From contig DXIX01000012.1 of assembly GCA_019112635.1 (NCBI GenBank), positions 92,773 through 156,772 on the forward strand: a stretch of 64,000 nucleotides of DNA, given 5' to 3'. Of this stretch, positions 61,118 to 64,000 are shown one piece after another. Both the position numbers and the translations under genes were made by a program. This DNA comes from Candidatus Blautia intestinigallinarum. Lineage in GTDB: Bacteria > Bacillota > Clostridia > Lachnospirales > Lachnospiraceae. Under the pieces are notes generated by a model that worked only from the letters and a program-made list of their open reading frames with translations, was not told the DNA's origin and did not search any database. Numbering within the stretch: the first letter of the stretch is position 1; each line of letters starts with the position of its first letter.

Positions 61118-61921
61118 ATGATTAGAGATATTACACTGGGCCAGTACTATCCGGCAAATTCTGTGCTGCACCGATTGGACCCTCGTGTCAAATTCGTCGG
61201 AACGTTATTGTTTATCATATCTGTATTTGTGTTTAATACCTTTCCGGGATATGGAGTAGCGACAATATTTCTGGTGGCAATGATTGGAATTTCCAAGGTC
61301 CCGGTTAAATTTATGTTCAAAGGATTGAAAGCGATCTTTATCATCCTTTTGATTACGGTTATTTTTAATATGATTCTGACTCCGGGAGAAGTGCTCTGGC
61401 GTCTGGGATTTCTGAAGGTGACCCGGGAAGGTCTGATTATGGCTGGCAAGATGACAATTCGGCTGACTTATCTGGTGATCGGGTCTTCCATTATGACGCT
61501 GACAACGACACCAAATCAGCTGACAGATGGCCTGGAGAGTCTGATGGGACCGCTGAAGAAGATTAAAGTTCCGGTTCATGAGATTTCCATGATGATGTCC
61601 ATCGCTCTGCGTTTTATTCCGATTTTGCTGGAGGAGACAGACAAGATTATGAAGGCGCAGATCGCCAGGGGCGCGGACTTTGAGAGTGGAAATCTGATAC
61701 AGAAGGCGAAAAGCATGGTGCCTCTTCTGGTGCCGCTGTTTATCTCAGCCTTTCGTCGTGCCAATGATCTGGCTATGGCCATGGAGGCGCGTTGTTATAA
61801 CGGAGGCGAGGGACGTACACAGATGAAGCCGCTGAAATATCACAGCAGAGACTATATTGCCTATCTGTTTGTGTTTTTGTATCTGGGAGTGAGTATCATT
61901 TTTCGGATTGTAGGGATATAG
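61118..61921 (+). CDS. ecfT: ECF transporter transmembrane subunit EcfT
   Basis: 267 residues with about five membrane helices. The opening ITLGQYYPANSVLHRLDPRVKF and the two cytoplasmic coupling motifs with A-R-G (AQIARGADF and AMEARCYNGGEGRT) are the EcfT signature. It couples the two ATPases to the substrate-specific S components. AGGAAGG precedes ATG; truA follows 3 bases after its stop. Confidence 0.95.
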   Translation: MIRDITLGQYYPANSVLHRLDPRVKFVGTLLFIISVFVFNTFPGYGVATIFLVAMIGISKVPVKFMFKGLKAIFIILLITVIFNMILTPGEVLWRLGFLKVTREGLIMAGKMTIRLTYLVIGSSIMTLTTTPNQLTDGLESLMGPLKKIKVPVHEISMMMSIALRFIPILLEETDKIMKAQIARGADFESGNLIQKAKSMVPLLVPLFISAFRRANDLAMAMEARCYNGGEGRTQMKPLKYHSRDYIAYLFVFLYLGVSIIFRIVGI

Positions 61922-61924
61922 AAG

Positions 61925-62662
61925 ATGAAGAGAATAGGATTGATTGTCGCGTATGACGGCACAAATTACTGCGGATGGCAGGTTCAGCCCAATGGAATCA
62001 CCATACAGGGGGAGCTGAACCGGTGTCTGAGTGAACTGCTGGGAGAGGAAATTGAGACGATCGGTGCCAGCAGGACGGACGCAGGTGTTCATGCGATGGG
62101 AAATGTGGCGGTGTTCGATACCAATACCCGGATTCCGGGAGAAAAAATTTCTTATGCATTGAATCAGAGACTGCCGGAGGATATTCGGATACAGCTTTCC
62201 GAGGAGATGCCTTTGGATTTCCATCCCAGATACTGTGACAGCGTGAAGACATATGAATATCGAATTCTGAACAGGAGATTTCCTGTTCCCACAGAGCGGC
62301 TGTATTCGTATTTCTACCATTATAAATTGGATGTGGAGAAGATGAGGGCAGCCACTTCTTATCTGATCGGGCGTCACGATTTTGCGAGTTTCTGTGGCTC
62401 CGGAGCGCAGGTAAAGAGTACAGTGCGGACGATTCGCTCCATTGAGATTGAGCGGTATGAAGATATGATTACCATTCGTATCAGCGGGGAAGGGTTCCTC
62501 TACAATATGGTCAGGATTATTGCGGGAACTCTGATTGAGATTGGGAACGGACAGTATCCGCCGGAGAGAATGAAGAAGATTCTGGATGCCAGAGACCGGG
62601 AATACGCAGGGCCAACGGCACCTGCCAGAGGCCTGACTTTGCTGGGAATCCAGTTTGAGTGA
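61925..62662 (+). CDS. truA: tRNA pseudouridine(38-40) synthase
   Basis: 245 residues. The catalytic aspartate is D52 in GASRTDAGVHA. It isomerises uridines 38-40 in the tRNA anticodon arm. The start follows the ecfT stop by 3 bases. The ecf-truA-rplM-rpsI order is widely conserved in Firmicutes. Confidence 0.96.
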   Translation: MKRIGLIVAYDGTNYCGWQVQPNGITIQGELNRCLSELLGEEIETIGASRTDAGVHAMGNVAVFDTNTRIPGEKISYALNQRLPEDIRIQLSEEMPLDFHPRYCDSVKTYEYRILNRRFPVPTERLYSYFYHYKLDVEKMRAATSYLIGRHDFASFCGSGAQVKSTVRTIRSIEIERYEDMITIRISGEGFLYNMVRIIAGTLIEIGNGQYPPERMKKILDARDREYAGPTAPARGLTLLGIQFE

Positions 62663-62699
62663 GAATCTGAAAATTTTAGCAGGAATTGTAAAAAAATGA

Positions 62700-62728
62700 T
62701 TGACACAAGGATTGCATTATAATATAAT
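62700..62728 (+). promoter_or_regulatory. Consensus promoter of rplM-rpsI
   Basis: TTGACA (62700-62705), 17-bp spacer, TATAAT (62723-62728): a perfect sigma-A match. Confidence 0.9.
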
Positions 62729-62735
62729 TACTCAA

Positions 62736-62899
62736 TGTGACGTAGTGCGAGAATATCTAAGCCAAAGCCCCGGCGAGGATGTTTCAGATAGCAGTTTCGG
62801 ACATTTTCTGCTGATCGCCATACGTTCTTGATGCTTAAATTCTGAGGGGAAGAATCCTCTCATCAATCTTGAATACAGAGTAAACCAGGAGGGAAAACC
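62736..62899 (+). promoter_or_regulatory. Structured leader of rplM (L13-leader candidate)
   Basis: A ~165-base untranslated leader. One domain closes with GGCG (62772-62775)/CGCC (62816-62819) and contains AGCAG/CTGCT; a second hairpin is TGAGGGG/CCTCTCA (62843-62862). Ribosomal-protein L13 leaders of this kind are known in Firmicutes as autoregulatory sites; family membership here is inferred from position and foldability. Confidence 0.55.
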
Positions 62900-63328
62900 A
62901 TGAAGAGCTATATGGCTAATCCAGATAAAATCGAGAGAAAATGGTATGTTGTAGATGCTGCTGACTGTACATTAGGCCGTCTGGCATCTGAAGTAGCTAA
63001 AATTTTAAGAGGAAAGAACAAACCGCAGTTCACACCTCACATTGACACAGGTGATTATGTGATCATCGTGAACGCTGAGAAGATTAAAGTAACTGGTAAG
63101 AAATTAGACCAGAAAGTTTACTACCATCACTCAGGATATGTGGGAGGAATGAAAGAGACCACATTGAAAGAAATGTTAGCAAAGAAACCTGAGAAAGTTC
63201 TTGAACTGGCTGTAAAAGGTATGCTTCCAAAAGGACCTTTGGGAAGATCCATGCTTAAGAAACTTTTTGTGTACGCTGGACCAGAGCACAAACATGAGGC
63301 TCAGAAACCAGAAGTAATAACATTTTAA
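62900..63328 (+). CDS. rplM: 50S ribosomal protein uL13
   Basis: 142 residues, normal length. Opening [41 protein letters not shown] and the signature [23 protein letters not shown] are diagnostic. It binds 23S rRNA early in assembly and in some bacteria represses its own operon. AGGAGGG precedes ATG; rpsI follows 18 bases later. Confidence 0.97.
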   Translation: MKSYMANPDKIERKWYVVDAADCTLGRLASEVAKILRGKNKPQFTPHIDTGDYVIIVNAEKIKVTGKKLDQKVYYHHSGYVGGMKETTLKEMLAKKPEKVLELAVKGMLPKGPLGRSMLKKLFVYAGPEHKHEAQKPEVITF

Positions 63329-63346
63329 GTGAGGAGGTAGAACAAA

Positions 63347-63739
63347 TTGGCTAGCGCAAAATTCTACGGAACAGGAAGAAGAAAAAAATCAATCGCAAGA
63401 GTTTATCTGGTACCTGGTACTGGCAAAATTACGATTAATAAAAGAGACATCGACGAGTATTTCGGTCTTGAGACCCTGAAAGTGGTTGTTCGTCAGCCTC
63501 TCGTTGCTACAGATACAGAAGGAAAATTTGATGTATTAGTAAATGTACACGGCGGTGGATTCACCGGCCAGGCTGGTGCAATCAGACATGGTGTTGCAAG
63601 AGCACTGCTTCAGGCAGACAGCGAGTACAGACCGGCTCTGAAAGCTGCTGGATTCTTGACCAGAGATCCACGTATGAAAGAGCGTAAGAAATATGGTCTC
63701 AAGGCAGCCCGTCGCGCTCCGCAGTTCAGCAAGCGATAA
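63347..63739 (+). CDS. rpsI: 30S ribosomal protein uS9
   Basis: 130 residues starting at TTG 63347 after GAGGAGG. N-terminus [20 protein letters not shown], and the C-terminal [16 protein letters not shown] whose last lysine-arginine reaches the P-site tRNA. The operon ends with a strong terminator 20 bases after the stop. The 3' end of rpsI is a known integration site for conjugative elements in some Firmicutes. Confidence 0.97.
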   Translation: MASAKFYGTGRRKKSIARVYLVPGTGKITINKRDIDEYFGLETLKVVVRQPLVATDTEGKFDVLVNVHGGGFTGQAGAIRHGVARALLQADSEYRPALKAAGFLTRDPRMKERKKYGLKAARRAPQFSKR

Positions 63740-63758
63740 TTTTAGTTCAAAACAGCTC

Positions 63759-63794
63759 AAAAACCCCGAAACCATGCGGTTTTCGGGGTTTTTC
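63759..63794 (+). terminator. Terminator of rplM-rpsI
   Basis: AAAAACCCCGAAACC, loop ATGC, GGTTTTCGGGGTTTTT; one bulged base, ending in five T. Confidence 0.9.
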
Positions 63795-63810
63795 CTTTTC
63801 AGATCGTTTG

Positions 63811-63964
63811 CCCTGTTTTGGCATAGTCTGACCCGTTTTGAACCATTTTTTATGGGTTAAATTAAGGACAACCACCCCCAAAACGGGGGCTAATGGGTTA
63901 AATCATAGGACAACTTTTTTGCCCCTGCCCCCTCCCAAGAGATCATTTTTGCTTTTTTGCCCCT
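63811..63964. repeat. Repeat-rich non-coding DNA downstream of rpsI
   Basis: Near-identical direct repeats ATGGGTTAAAT-TA-AGGACAAC (63852-63872) and ATGGGTTAAAT-CAT-AGGACAAC (63893-63914) lie 41 bp apart. CCCGTTTTG (63832-63840) is inverted as CAAAACGGG (63879-63887). TTTTTTGCCCCT is repeated at 63915-63926 and 63953-63964. No open reading frame with a ribosome site is seen. Possibly the edge of an integrated element or a recombinase site. Confidence 0.6.
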
Positions 63965-64000
63965 CTGAAATTTTATGCAAAATCGGTTTGGCAGAGTTTG

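Overview
The window looks like chromosomal backbone of a spore-forming, strictly anaerobic Lachnospiraceae-type bacterium (Clostridia). The evidence is the mix of sporulation/germination genes (gpr, spoIIP), an anaerobic ribonucleotide reductase, strong GGAGG ribosome-binding sites with many UUG/GUG starts, and conserved Firmicutes neighbourhoods (holA-rpsT-gpr-spoIIP-lepA-hemW; tig-clpP-clpX-lon-engB; ecfA1-ecfA2-ecfT-truA-rplM-rpsI). The family assignment is inference; I cannot name the genus. I see no rRNA, tRNA, CRISPR, insertion sequence or phage gene, and no stretch over 300 bases without a gene.

Layout. 1-3.0 kb: 3' end of hisC, a DUF368 (PopT-type) membrane protein, a sigma-70-like protein without region 4, and a YdcZ-type transporter. 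3.1-10.1 kb: a ComEA-like lipoprotein, an OmpR/HisKA two-component pair, a GerMN lipoprotein, comEC and holA. 10.2-16.2 kb: rpsT (minus strand), gpr, spoIIP, lepA, a small lipoprotein and hemW. 16.3-25.7 kb: DNA maintenance, with an uncharacterised radical-SAM/DUF4130 pair, uvrA, mreB, recD2 and comF. 25.7-32.5 kb: two unknown membrane proteins, cdaA-cdaR (c-di-AMP), an HPr, and a large secreted L,D-transpeptidase with wall-binding-like repeats. 32.5-36.5 kb: a tightly overlapped five-gene operon (PLP enzyme, ArnC-like glycosyltransferase, ATP-grasp ligase, two ArnE/ArnF-like half transporters). It is sharply bounded by a promoter and terminators and is the best candidate here for an undescribed pathway. 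36.5-43.1 kb: asnA, nrdD behind two NrdR-like boxes 31 bp apart, a PucR/CdaR-type regulator with a MsmK/UgpC-type ATPase, and a phosphoribosyltransferase.

43.2-52.9 kb is the most accessory-looking part. It holds an extracellular propeller-like protein, a helical protein, an orphan Wzz/BY-kinase/LCP/secreted-protein operon, an orphan SsuA-type binding protein, ferritin with a membrane coiled-coil partner, proC, an XRE regulator, a 57-codon membrane microprotein, a CYTH protein and a DJ-1 protein. 53-63.7 kb is housekeeping proteostasis, ECF energising module, tRNA modification and ribosomal proteins. The last 260 bases after rpsI are repeat-rich and non-coding and may be the edge of something inserted.

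Intrinsic terminators are abundant and often shared by convergent genes. Promoters listed are visual matches to sigma-A hexamers and have not been tested.
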